Assembly: GCA_963757395.1 (NCBI GenBank)
Contig: CAVWRK010000013.1
Location: forward strand, 186,001 to 250,000
Length of the DNA stretch: 64,000 nt
Direction: 5' to 3'
Origin: DATAOG01 sp963757395
GTDB taxonomy: Bacteria; Pseudomonadota; Alphaproteobacteria; Geminicoccales; Geminicoccaceae
The notes below the pieces were generated by a model. The model saw nothing but the letters and a program-made list of their open reading frames with translations, was not told the origin of the DNA and did not search any database. This document shows positions 33,003 to 42,364 of the stretch, one piece after another (within the stretch, counting starts at the first letter, position 1; the number at the start of each line of letters is the position of its first letter). The position numbers and the translations under genes are program-made.

Positions 33003-35274
33003 ATGACGAATCAAGCAGACATGGTGACGGCGGCGGAGCTGCCGGCGCCGGCGGCGGCGCCATCGGCGCGCTATCTGGACGCGCTCAACCCGGAGCAGCG
33101 GGCGGCGGTCGAGGCCGCGGACGGGCCGCTCTTGGTGCTTGCGGGTGCTGGTACGGGAAAAACCCGGGTGCTGACCACGCGGCTGGCGCATCTGCTGCTG
33201 ACCGGCCGGGCGCGGCCGTATCAGGTGTTGGCGGTGACGTTCACCAACAAGGCCGCGCGCGAGATGGTGCTGCGCGTCTCGCTGCTGCTCGGCCAGAGCG
33301 CCGAGGGGCTCTGGCTCGGGACGTTTCATGCGCTCGGCGCGCGCCTGTTGCGCCGGCATGCCGAGCTGGTCGGGCTCAAGCCCAACTTCACGATCCTCGA
33401 TACCGACGACCAGCTGCGGCTGGTCAAGCAGGTGGTCGAGGCGGCCGAGCTCGATCCGCGGCGCTGGACGCCGCGCGTGCTGCTGGCGCTGATCGAGCGC
33501 TTCAAGGATCGCGGCCTGACCGCTGCGAACGTTCCCGAAAGCGAGATCAGCGACTTCGCGCTCGGACGCACGCGCGAGCTCTACAGAGCCTATCAGGAAC
33601 GCCTGCTGACGCTGAACGCCTGCGACTTCGGTGATCTGCTGCTGCACGGGCTGACGCTGTTCAACGAGCAGCCGGAGATCCTCGCCGACTATCAGCGGCG
33701 TTTCAAAGCACTCTTGGTCGACGAGTACCAGGACACCAACGTCGCCCAGTATCTGTGGCTGCGCCTGCTCGCCCAAACCCACAAAAATATCACCTGCGTC
33801 GGCGACGACGACCAGTCGATCTACAGCTGGCGGGGTGCCGAAGTCGGAAACATCCTGAGGTTCGAGCAGGATTTTCCGGGGGCGAGGGTGGTCCGGCTGG
33901 AGCGCAACTACCGCTCGACCGGGCATATCCTGGGCGCCGCCTCGGGCCTGATCGCGCACAACCGCTCGCGGCTCGGCAAGACGCTTTGGACCGAGGGCGA
34001 GCAGGGTGCTCGCGTGCGGATCGCGAGCCTTTGGGACGACGAGGAGGAGGCGCGCTTCGTCGGCGAGGAGGTCGAGGCCCACCAGCGCGCCAAGGGCAAG
34101 CTCGAGGACATCGCCGTGCTGGTCCGGGCGGGTTTTCAGACCCGCGCCTTCGAGGAGCGCTTCATCAACCTCGGCCTGCCGTACCGGGTGATCGGGGGCC
34201 CGCGCTTTTACGAGCGCGCCGAGATCCGGGACGCGATCGCGTATCTGCGGGTCGTGCATCAGCCGGACGACGATCTGGCGTTCGAGCGGATCGCGAACCT
34301 GCCCAAGCGCGGCATTGGCGACGCGACCCTGCAGCTGTTTCGGCGCAGCGCGCGCGATGCCGGCTCCAGTGTCGTCGCGGCTGCGCGCCTGTTGTGCACG
34401 ACCGACGAGCTCCGCCCCAAGCTCCGGACCACGCTCACCGGGCTCTTGCGCGACTTCGAGCGCTGGCGCGAGCTCGCCGAGCGGGTGCCGCCGCGCGAGC
34501 TCGCCGAGACCGTGCTCGAGGAGGCGGGCTACGTCCGGATGTGGCAGGAGGACCGCTCGGTCGAGGCGCCGGGCCGGCTCGAGAACCTGAAGGAGCTGGT
34601 CCGCGCGCTCGACGAGTTCGAGACGCTTGCGGGTTTTCTCGAGCATGTCGGCCTGGTCATGGACAATGCCTCCGACCCCTCCGGCGACATGGTCACGGTG
34701 ATGACGCTGCACAGCGCCAAGGGCCTCGAGTTCGACACCGTGTTCCTGCCCGGCTGGGAGGAGGGGGTGTTTCCGAACCAGAGGGCGATCGACGAGGGCG
34801 GGGCAAAGGCGCTCGAGGAGGAGCGCCGGCTCGGCTACGTCGGGATCACGCGGGCGAGACGCATGCTGACGGTCTGCTATGCCGCCAACCGGCGGGTCTA
34901 CAATCAGTGGGCGGCGAGCCTGCCGGCGCGCTTCATCGAGGAGCTGCCGAGCGCGCACACCGAGTTCCTGCAGCGCCAGTCGGTGCCGGAGCCGCAGATG
35001 AGCGGCTGGTTCGACGATCTGCGCGCGGGTGGCCGCGGCCCGGGCTTCCAGCGTATGCGCGCGGCCGGCAAGGCGCCCTTGATCGAGGGCCAGGCGCGCG
35101 TGCTGACCAGTGAGATGCCCAAGCGCACCCAGCTGCTCGAGGTCGGCCAGCGGATCTTCCACGAGAAGTTCGGCTACGGCCGGGTGCTCAGCGGTCGAGG
35201 GCAACAAGCTCGAGATCGCGTTCGACAAGGCGGGCACCAAGAAGGTGATCGACAGCTTTGTCGCCCCGGCCTGA
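33003..35274 (+). CDS. UvrD/PcrA-family DNA helicase (frameshift near the 3' end)
   Basis: This SF1A 3'-5' helicase has all motifs: Walker A AGAGTGKTR, LAVTFTNKAAREM, LLVDEYQDTN, GDDDQSIYSWRGA, ERNYRST, VTVMTLHSAKGLEFD and YVGITRARR. It unwinds DNA in excision repair and plasmid replication. The frame is open for about 730 codons, then one extra base near 35190 breaks it; skipping one base restores VEGNKLEIAFDKAGTKKVID to the stop at 35274, the UvrD C-terminal tudor-like RNA polymerase contact. The ATG at 33003 is used. Its position downstream of the toxin-antitoxin pair appears unrelated. Confidence 0.94.
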
Positions 35275-35293
35275 GCGCAGGCTCCCCGGCCGC

Positions 35294-36217
35294 ATGCCCG
35301 AGCCGCCGCTCTGGCAGAGCCGGTTCGCGGTGCCACAGGCGGCGGTGGCGCTGTTCATGGATGCGCTGGAGGAAGAGGCGATCAGCGTCGCGGCGTTCGA
35401 GGAGCCCGCGGCCGATGGCGGCGCGCGCTGGCGGATCGAGCTGTTGCACCCCGCCGAGCCCGAGCGCGAGGCGCTGGCCGCGCGCCTTGCCCCACTCGCC
35501 GAACGCTCGGGCCTGAGCCGGATCGACGTCACGGTCCAGCCGGTCGCGGCGACCGACTGGCTCGCGCGCACCGCCGAGGGCTTCCCGGCGCAGCCGATCG
35601 GCTGCTTCTGGGTGCATGGCAGCCATATCGACGAGCGGCCGCCCGCGGGCACGCTGCCGATCCGGCTCGATGCCGGGCTCGCGTTCGGCTCGGGCGAGCA
35701 TGCCTCGACCCAGGGCTGCCTGCTGGCGCTCGAGCGCCTGGCCAGGCGGCGCCGGTTCCGGCGCATTCTCGATCTCGGCTGCGGCTCCGGCATCCTCGCG
35801 ATTGCCGCCGCCAAGCTCTGGCCGGCGCGGGTGATCGCGGTCGACAACGATCCGGTCGCGGTCGAGGTGGCGCGCGCCAACGCCCTGACCAACGGCGTCG
35901 GGCACCGGATCCGGGCGCTCGCGAGCGAGGGCTATCGCAACCTGCTGGTCCGCGCCGGCGGACCCTACGAGCTGATCGTCGCCAACATCCTGGCCGATCC
36001 TTTGTGCGAGCTGGCGCGCGCGACCGCCCGCCATCTGGCGCCGGGCGGCGCCCTGGTGCTGGCCGGGTTGCTCGACCGCCAGGCGCTCCGGGTGCTCGAG
36101 GCCCACCGCCGCCACCGGCTGGTGCTCCAGGCGCGCATCGACGTCAGCATCTGGACCACGCTGGTCCTGCGTCGCCGGCCCGCCCCGAGCGCCCGCAGGA
36201 CGCGGCTCACGGCCTGA
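35294..36217 (+). CDS. prmA: Ribosomal protein L11 methyltransferase (PrmA family)
   Basis: This 307-residue protein has the PrmA layout: an N-terminal substrate-binding domain (WQSRFAVPQAAV), then the methyltransferase domain with LDAGLAFGSGEHASTQGCL, the SAM-binding ILDLGCGSGILAIAAAK, AVDNDPVAVEVA and ELIVANILADPL, the catalytic NxxA block. It trimethylates ribosomal protein L11. It follows the helicase gene by 19 bases. The ATG is at 35294. It converges with, and overlaps by 11 bases, the next gene. Confidence 0.92.
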   Translation: MPEPPLWQSRFAVPQAAVALFMDALEEEAISVAAFEEPAADGGARWRIELLHPAEPEREALAARLAPLAERSGLSRIDVTVQPVAATDWLARTAEGFPAQPIGCFWVHGSHIDERPPAGTLPIRLDAGLAFGSGEHASTQGCLLALERLARRRRFRRILDLGCGSGILAIAAAKLWPARVIAVDNDPVAVEVARANALTNGVGHRIRALASEGYRNLLVRAGGPYELIVANILADPLCELARATARHLAPGGALVLAGLLDRQALRVLEAHRRHRLVLQARIDVSIWTTLVLRRRPAPSARRTRLTA

Positions 36218-36572
36218 AGTTGCGGCCGAAGTTCCGGCCGTAGTTGCCGAGATCGCCGGTCGTGCAGCGCACTGCGCGGAGCCCGACGGTCGGAGTCTGG
36301 TAGTTGACGCAACTCTGGACCTCGCCGGTCGTGCGGTCGATCACCCAGAGCAGCCGCCCGCCCACGACTTGCGCGCCATAGTCGGTCTCGGCCGCCACGG
36401 CGGCCTTGGGCTGGGCCACCGAGCCGCGCAGGATGGTCGGCGCCGGGGCGGCGTCGGCACGGTGGCCGAGCACGAGGATTTGCGGGGAAGGCCGCTCGGC
36501 GTCGGCCCAGGCCGAAGCCGCGCTGATCAGCCCGATCCCGAGGCCGGCCGTAATCGCCATCGATCGACGCAT
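36207..36572 (-). CDS. Small secreted protein of unknown function
   Basis: This 121-residue protein starts MRRSMAITAGLGIGLISAASAWA, a Sec signal peptide with likely cleavage after AWA. The mature part has a strand-rich segment (GAQVVGGRLLWVIDRTTGEVQSC) with two Cys residues that could form a disulfide in the periplasm (Cys in VQSCV and VRCTT), and ends GNYGRNFGRNFRP. I recognise no family. It overlaps prmA convergently. The longer frame start at 36653 would place the signal too far inside the protein. Confidence 0.65.
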   Translation of the reverse strand: MRRSMAITAGLGIGLISAASAWADAERPSPQILVLGHRADAAPAPTILRGSVAQPKAAVAAETDYGAQVVGGRLLWVIDRTTGEVQSCVNYQTPTVGLRAVRCTTGDLGNYGRNFGRNFRP

Positions 36573-36852
36573 CAGTGTTCTCCGAGTCGCAATGTCTTGC
36601 CGTGTGGTCTGGCAACTTGTATCGATATTGAGCGCATTTATCTTAATTTGCAAATGGGCTTGGCAACTCAGACTTTAACTTCACGAAGAGCGGCGGCAAC
36701 CGATAGGATGCGAAACGACGCGACCGGTTGAGGTTAACCCACGGTAAATTTTGGACATCGGCGCGCAGCCGGGGTGGCTCTTGAAGGGCGCCAGCCAAGG
36801 CGCCAAGGTAGTACCCCGGTATCGGTTGGGCGGAACCAGAGGAGCAGAGGTG

Positions 36853-37326
36853 ATGGCGACGGCGACCTTCGGGGCAGGTTGTTTCTGGAGCGTGGAGGCT
36901 GCGTTCGCGCGCGTGCCGGGGGTGCGCTCGACCGCGGTCGGCTATGCCGGCGGTCCTCTCGCCAGGCCGACCTACCACCAGGTCTGCAGCGGCCGGACCG
37001 GCCATGCCGAGGTCGTCCAGGTCGACTACGACCCCGACGAGGTCACTTACCCGCAGCTGCTCGACGTGTTCTGGGCCGCGCACGATCCGACCCAGCTGAA
37101 CCGCCAGGGGCCGGACGTCGGCAGCCAGTACCGCTCGGTGATCTTCGTCCACGACGCCGAGCAGGAGGCGGCCGCGCGTGCCTCCAAGGTGGAGCGCGAG
37201 GCGGCCGGCCGCTACAAGCGCCCGGTCGTCACCGAAATCACGCCGTTCTCGTCCTTCTGGCGCGCCGAGGAGCACCACCAGAAGTACCTGGAAAAACGCG
37301 GCCTCGCGAACTACGCGCTGCCCTGA
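36853..37326 (+). CDS. msrA: Peptide-methionine (S)-S-oxide reductase
   Basis: This 157-residue protein starts MATATFGAGCFWSVEAAF, with the catalytic Cys in GCFWS. VGYAGG, TGHAEVVQVDYD, FWAAHDPTQLNRQGPDVGSQYRS and AEEHHQKYL are the family motifs. It reduces the S-epimer of methionine sulfoxide in damaged proteins. The ATG at 36853 follows AGAGG. It overlaps the convergent membrane-protein gene by 16 bases. Confidence 0.96.
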   Translation: MATATFGAGCFWSVEAAFARVPGVRSTAVGYAGGPLARPTYHQVCSGRTGHAEVVQVDYDPDEVTYPQLLDVFWAAHDPTQLNRQGPDVGSQYRSVIFVHDAEQEAAARASKVEREAAGRYKRPVVTEITPFSSFWRAEEHHQKYLEKRGLANYALP

Positions 37327-38060
37327 CCGACCGCTGCCGCGGTCGTGACCCGGCGCCGATCGGGTACCCTGCCGGGAGGCCTGCGGTCCAGCGTCAGCGC
37401 CAGCATCAGCGCCAGGCTCTGGGCCAGCATCTCGCCGCCCTCCTCGGTCACCTCGAGCACCAGCTGCGAGGCGTAGAACGAGTTGATGAAAGCGAGATGG
37501 ACCAGGTCCATGACCGTCGCGAAGAAGGCCAGCATGATCACGAGCGCGAGGAAGCCGAGGCCCGCCGCCCGATGCTCGGGCGTCCCGCGGGCACAGGCGC
37601 CCGCGACCAGGGCGAGCAGCGGCGCCGCGACCAGCGCGTAGGCGATCATCTCGCCCAGGCTCTCCGCCTTGACGCGCGGCAGGTCGACGAGCCCGAGCGC
37701 CGGGACCACGAGCCGGCCCAACACCTGGTTGACGGCGAAGGCATCATCGACCAGGACGATCAGGAAGATCACGCCGAACACGAGGTAGAGCATCTCACGC
37801 GTTCGCCACGCGAGCCGGACCAGAAGGCCGATCAGGAGCAGCGTCTGGGCCGAGCTGAACAGCTGCCCGAAGCCGACGTTGGAATCCAGCGAGAAGCGCG
37901 GGTCGCGCGGCCAGGCATCGAGGCCGTGGCGCACGCAGACGTAATAGGCGCCGTGCAGGACGATCAGCAGCAGGTTGCAGGCAAGCAGACCCAGGAGCCA
38001 GCGCACGAGCGTAGGCTCGCTGATGACATTTCTGAGTAAACTTCGATAACGCTTTGTCAT
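37311..38060 (-). CDS. Integral membrane protein of unknown function
   Basis: This 249-residue protein has about six membrane helices (for example TLVRWLLGLLACNLLLIVLHG, MLYLVFGVIFLIVLVDDAFAV, LVIMLAFFATVMDLVHLAFI). Charged and acidic residues occur inside the helices (VDDAF, MDLVH), as in small channels or redox membrane proteins. I recognise no family. It has the ATG at 38060. Its promoter region should lie in 38061-38238, shared with the divergent M6 peptidase gene. Confidence 0.7.
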   Translation of the reverse strand: MTKRYRSLLRNVISEPTLVRWLLGLLACNLLLIVLHGAYYVCVRHGLDAWPRDPRFSLDSNVGFGQLFSSAQTLLLIGLLVRLAWRTREMLYLVFGVIFLIVLVDDAFAVNQVLGRLVVPALGLVDLPRVKAESLGEMIAYALVAAPLLALVAGACARGTPEHRAAGLGFLALVIMLAFFATVMDLVHLAFINSFYASQLVLEVTEEGGEMLAQSLALMLALTLDRRPPGRVPDRRRVTTAAAVGQGSA

Positions 38061-38238
38061 GATGGAAATTTCTGCCGAATGGGTGATCGCGAGGGAGGAC
38101 CGCGGGTCAACCAGACGCTCGCCCTACCCCAGGTTCGGGATAGTGGCTTCATGCAGGTCTAAAGGCATAGACCACTGCGCGCAATCGTGCTAAATTCGTT
38201 ACACTTGAGATATTGAAGGCCTCGAAGGGAGGGTCCCC

Positions 38239-40148
38239 ATGGAACGGCTTTCAGACAGTCATTTGCTGCGCGGTATCGCCCGGATCTACGCGGCGGCACG
38301 CGCGAGCGACGATGGTGAACGCTGCTGCGTCGCACCCCACCCGGATCTGCAGGACAAGATCACGCAGGAGCTCGAGCGGCTCCGGAAGCGGGCCGGCGAG
38401 GGCTTCCGGTCCATGCTGCGGTTGCAGGCCGAGACCCGGGTCGGCTTCAACGACGGTTTGATCATCCCGGGCGACCTGCTGCCGCTCGGCAGTCCACCCT
38501 CGGTGGCCCGCGCGGTGGCCCTCGAGCGCGCGCCCCTGCGCGGGACGCTGCGGGTGATCGTGGTGCTGGTCGATTTCAGCGACAAGGCGATGGGCAGTCC
38601 ACCCCAGCAAGCCCAGCAGCACTTTCGCGACCTGTTCTTCTCGACCGGGGTCCTGCCCAACGGCAGCGTCCGCGAGTACTACACTGAGGCGACCAACGGG
38701 CTGGTGACGATCGCCGGCGAGGTGGTCGGACCCTATCGCATGCCCCTGACGATGGCGGCCTACGCCCATGGCAATTCGGGCACCGGAGCGGCGCTGCCGA
38801 ACGCCCGGACCATGGCGCGCGATGCGGCCCAGGCAGCGAACCCGGACGTCAACTTCGGCCCCTACGACAACGACCACAACGGCTTCGTCGACGCCTTCAT
38901 CGTGGTCCACGCCGGCCCGGGCGCCGAGGTCACCGGCAACGTCAACCACATCTGGTCGCACAAATGGGTGCTCGCGGGCGGCGCTCTCAATGCCGACGGC
39001 ATCCAGATCTACCCGTACCTGACGGTGCCCGAGGACGCGCGGATCGGCGTCTGCGCCCATGAGCTCGGCCATCTGCTGTTCGGGTTCCCGGATCTCTACG
39101 ACACCGACTACTCGTCGAGCGGCATCGGCAACTTCTGCCTGATGGCCGGCGGCAGCTGGAACGGCGGCGGCGACGTGCCCTGCCACCCGTCCGCCTGGTG
39201 CAAGGCCAACCAGGGCTGGGTGTCGGTGGTCAATCAGACCACCAATCAGACGGTCACGATCGATGACGTCAAGAACAGCCACCAAGTCTACCGGTTGTGG
39301 AAGGATGGCGCCTCGAGCACCGAATACTTCCTGGTCGAGAACCGCCAGAAGACGCTCTACGATCGCGATCTGGTCGGCGACGGGCTCCTGATCTGGCACA
39401 TCGACGAGAGCATCGGCAGCAACAGCGACGAGAGCCACCCCAAGGTCGCGCTGATGCAGGCCGACGGCAAGAAGCAGCTGGAGAGCGGCGCCAACCGTGG
39501 CGACCCAGGCGATCCGTACCCCGGCAGTGCCAACAACACCACCTTCAACGCCAGCTCGACCCCGAGCTCGCGCTCCTACGCCGGCAGCGACACCTGCGTC
39601 GGGGTCACCAGCATCGGGCCGAGCGGCAGCGCGATGGCCGCGCGCCTGACCGTCAGCTGCGGTAAGGACCTCGCCAAGGATCTCAAGGATTCCAAGGAGA
39701 TCCGCAAGGAAAAGGCCGAGGCCAAGGAGTGGCGCAAGGACAAGCTCGAGATCAAGGAGACTTCAAGGAGACTTTCAAGGAGAAGGAGCGCTTCGAGAAG
39801 GACCTGCAGCGCGAGAAGCGGGTCGAGAAGCCGATCACCGACAAGGCCGCCCAGTTCGACAAGGACCCGCGGACCGAGAAGATCGGCGACAAGCTGACCG
39901 AAGGGCGCTTCGGCACGCCGGCCGCCCAGGCCGGCTATGCCGGTCTCGATGAGCTGGCGGCGCGGGTTGGCGCTCTCGAGCAGGCGGTGGCCGGGCTGGA
40001 GCCGTTCATCGGCGGCGACCTGCGACCGGACCTGCGCCAGGGGGCGCTGACCGGGGAGAGCGACGTCGAGCAGCTGCAGGCGCAGATGCTCGAGGGCGAT
40101 GCCCAGGCCAAGCGGCTGATGGACAGCCGGCTGCCGCCGCGCGGCTGA
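38239..40148 (+). CDS. M6-family metallopeptidase with long charged C-terminal tail (one frameshift)
   Basis: This protein has an M6 (immune inhibitor A-like) zinc peptidase domain. Motifs are LRVIVVLVDFSD, REYYTEATNGLV, the zinc site AHELGHLLFG (His274, Glu275, His278) and FPDLYDTD. A beta domain follows (TEYFLVENRQK, GLLIWHIDE). From residue about 475 a Lys/Glu/Asp-rich coiled tail begins (KDLAKDLKDSKEIRKEKAE). One base is missing near 39765; after it, the other frame continues KEKERFEKDLQREKRVEKP to the stop at 40148. The tail is about 160 residues and includes a second coiled coil. No signal peptide is visible, so export, if any, is atypical. GGGAGGG lies six bases before the ATG. It is followed by the ATP-grasp cassette after 44 bases. 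Confidence 0.87.
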
Positions 40149-40192
40149 CCCGCCCGAGGCGTGCGGCCAGCACCGGACCTTCCCGGCCCGCG

Positions 40193-41047
40193 ATGTTCCT
40201 GGTGCTGGCCCATGCCGACGACCCTTCGGCGCTGCGCGTCCACCGGCTTCTCGCGCAGCGCCACGGTGCTGCCGCGGTCGCGCTGGTGTCGGCCGATGCG
40301 CTCGCTCTGGCGCCGGTCTGGGAGCATCGGCTGGACGACCAGGGTGACGGCGCGCGCACGCTGGTCGAGCTCGCCGATGGCCGCCGGCTCGAGGATCGCA
40401 GCATCAGCGTGGTGCTCAACCGCCTGCGCCGGGTCGACGCGCCGCACTTTGCCCGGGCGAGCACGGCCGACCGCGACTACGCCCAGACCGAGCTCTACAG
40501 CCTGGTCCTGAGCTGGCTCGCGTCACTGGCTGCGCCGGTCGTCAATGCGGTCAGCACGCGCGCCTTGTTCGGCCCCGAGCGGAGCCTGGTCGAATGGCTC
40601 CCGGCGTTCGCCGACGCCGGCCTCGCGCCGCGCGGCCTGGCCATGGCGACCAGTGCCCGCGAGCGCCCGCGCCGCGACTGGTGGGCCTATCGGGTCGCGC
40701 CCGGGTCGACCAACAGTCTCCTGCCCGTCGGCGAGCCGACGCCGGTCTCGCTGCTCGGCCGCGAACCGGTCGTCTACCTCGAGCCGGTGGACCGACCCGC
40801 CGGGCGGGTGCTGGTGGTCGGCGACCGGGCGTCCGGCGATGCGCCCGAGGAGGCCTGGGCGGGCTGCCGGCGCCTCGCCGCTGGTCTCGGCTGCGACCTT
40901 TTGGAGGTCGCCTTCGACTGGGCGGCATCGGGCGCCTTGCTCGCGTCCGCGGCGACCGTGTGCCCGAGCCTGGTCGACGACACGGAGGCGGCGGCCGTCG
41001 CCGACTGGCTCGAAGGGCGGGCCGGGCAGGGGCGGAGCGGGTCGTGA
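40193..41047 (+). CDS. Pre-ATP-grasp-like protein of unknown function
   Basis: This 284-residue protein starts MFLVLAHADDPSALRVHRLL. Its first half has the beta-alpha pattern of an ATP-grasp N-terminal (pre-ATP-grasp) domain, including RTLVELADGRRLEDRSISVVLNR. The rest (ALFGPERSLVEWLPAFADAGL, VVYLEPVDRPAGRVLVVGD) is unlike any family I can name. Its stop overlaps the GTG start of the ATP-grasp gene by four bases, so the two proteins are made together and probably form one enzyme or complex. The split resembles ATP-grasp pairs in which one subunit binds the acceptor substrate. Function is inferred only. Confidence 0.72.
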   Translation: MFLVLAHADDPSALRVHRLLAQRHGAAAVALVSADALALAPVWEHRLDDQGDGARTLVELADGRRLEDRSISVVLNRLRRVDAPHFARASTADRDYAQTELYSLVLSWLASLAAPVVNAVSTRALFGPERSLVEWLPAFADAGLAPRGLAMATSARERPRRDWWAYRVAPGSTNSLLPVGEPTPVSLLGREPVVYLEPVDRPAGRVLVVGDRASGDAPEEAWAGCRRLAAGLGCDLLEVAFDWAASGALLASAATVCPSLVDDTEAAAVADWLEGRAGQGRSGS

Positions 41048-42019
41048 TCCTGTTCCTCGGCATCCCCTCCGAGCCACCGCTGGCACTGGCGATCGCGGCG
41101 GCGCGACGGCAGGGCCTGCGCCACCTCGTCGCTAACCAGCGCCAGAGCCAGGAAGCCGAGCTCGAGCTCGAGATGATCGGCGGCCGCCCGCGGGGCCGGC
41201 TCCGGTTCCGGGACGAGGCGACCGATCTCGAGCAGGTGACCGGCGTCCTGGTCCGCCTGATGGACGCGGGCGACCTGCCCGAGAACCAGCCCCGGCCCAA
41301 CCGGCCCGTCGCGCCGGCGCCAGATCGAGCGCTCGGCGGCGTTCCACGCCGCGCTGAGCGACTGGCTCGAGGTGGCGCCTTGCCTGGTCATGAACCGCGC
41401 CAGCGCCAGCGCCTCGAACCTCTCGAAGCCCTTCCAGGCGCAGATCATCCGCCGCTCTGGGCTGCTCACGCCGCCGACCCTGATCAGCAACGATCCGGAC
41501 CGGGTCCGCGCCTTCCAGGCCCGACATGGGCGCGTGATCTTCAAGTCGATCAGCGCGGTCCGCTCGATCGTCCGCGAGTTGACCCCTGCGAGCGCCGGGC
41601 GGCTGGAGCTGGTGCACGCGCTGCCGACGCAGTTCCAGGCCTATGTCGAGGGCGTCGACGTGCGCGTGCATGTGGTCGGCCAGAGCGTGTTCGCGAGCGA
41701 GGTGGTGTCGAGCGCGATCGACTATCGCTATGCGTCGCGCGACGGTTTGGAGGTCGAGATGCGACCGATCGACCTGCCGGACGACTGCGCGGCCCGCTGC
41801 GTGGCGCTCGCCGCAAGCTTGCGGCTGCCGCTTTGCGGGATCGACCTCAGGCGCACGCCGCAGGGCGTCTTCTATTGCTTCGAAGTCAATCCGTGCCCAG
41901 CTTACAGCTACTATCAGGAGCATACCGGCCAGCCGATCGCCGAAGCGATCGTCGAGCTGCTTGCGAGCGGACCCGCGGCGCCGGCTCGGCGCGAAGGAGG
42001 CTGCCATTGGTCCAGATGA
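41044..42019 (+). CDS. ATP-grasp ligase, RimK/MvdD-like (one frameshift)
   Basis: This protein starts at the GTG at 41044 (VILFLGIPSEPPLALAIAAA). One extra base near 41305 breaks the frame after VRLMDAGDLPENQP; the next frame continues QIERSAAFHAALSDWLEVAP and MNRASASASNLSKPFQAQII. The ATP-grasp core follows: IFKSISAVRSIV, PTQFQAYVEGVDVRVHVVG, GIDLR and the metal site FEVNPCPAYSYY with the E-x-N pair. This form (SNxSKPFQxQ, FKSxSxxRSIV) resembles RimK-like enzymes and the MvdC/MvdD/PsnB ligases that form ester or amide links in graspetides. It sits between a pre-ATP-grasp partner and a 108-residue protein. Without the frameshift it would be about 325 residues. Confidence 0.82.
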
Positions 42020-42333
42020 TCGAGAACTGGTCGTACATCGTCGGCGTCCTGCTGGGGATCATGGCGGCGCCGCAAGGCGGCGACGGCCGCGGCGTTCTCC
42101 GGGTTCAGGTCGATCGGGTCGAGCCGGTCGCAGGCTTCGCCAACCTGCTCGCCGATCGGGTCGGCGATACCATCGAGATCCTGGCCACGGCCGAGCAGCT
42201 CGCTGCGGCCCAAGGGCACATCAGTGAGCCCGTGCGCATCCGGGTTCGTCGAGGCGGGCCGACGCGTCTGTTCGCCGATCCCGACTGGCGACCCGACCAG
42301 GGCGCGCGTCCGGGTCCGACGCCGCCCGAGTGA
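42007..42333 (+). CDS. 108-residue protein of unknown function, TTG start
   Basis: This small protein overlaps the end of the ATP-grasp gene by 13 bases. AAGGAGG at 41994-42000 sits six bases before TTG 42007, so the TTG start (LVQMIENWSYIVGVLLG) is preferred over the ATG at 42016, which would be 15 bases away. It has a short hydrophobic start (WSYIVGVLLGIMAA), a beta-rich middle (GVLRVQVDRVEPVAG, GDTIEILATAEQL, PVRIRVRRGG) and a Pro-rich tail (DQGARPGPTPPE). I recognise no family. It does not carry the PFFARYL-type leader of classic graspetides. Its translational coupling to the ligase makes it a candidate substrate, partner or immunity-like protein. Confidence 0.65.
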   Translation: MVQMIENWSYIVGVLLGIMAAPQGGDGRGVLRVQVDRVEPVAGFANLLADRVGDTIEILATAEQLAAAQGHISEPVRIRVRRGGPTRLFADPDWRPDQGARPGPTPPE

Positions 42334-42364
42334 CCTCGAGGATCGCCGTCGCCGTGCGGCGCTA

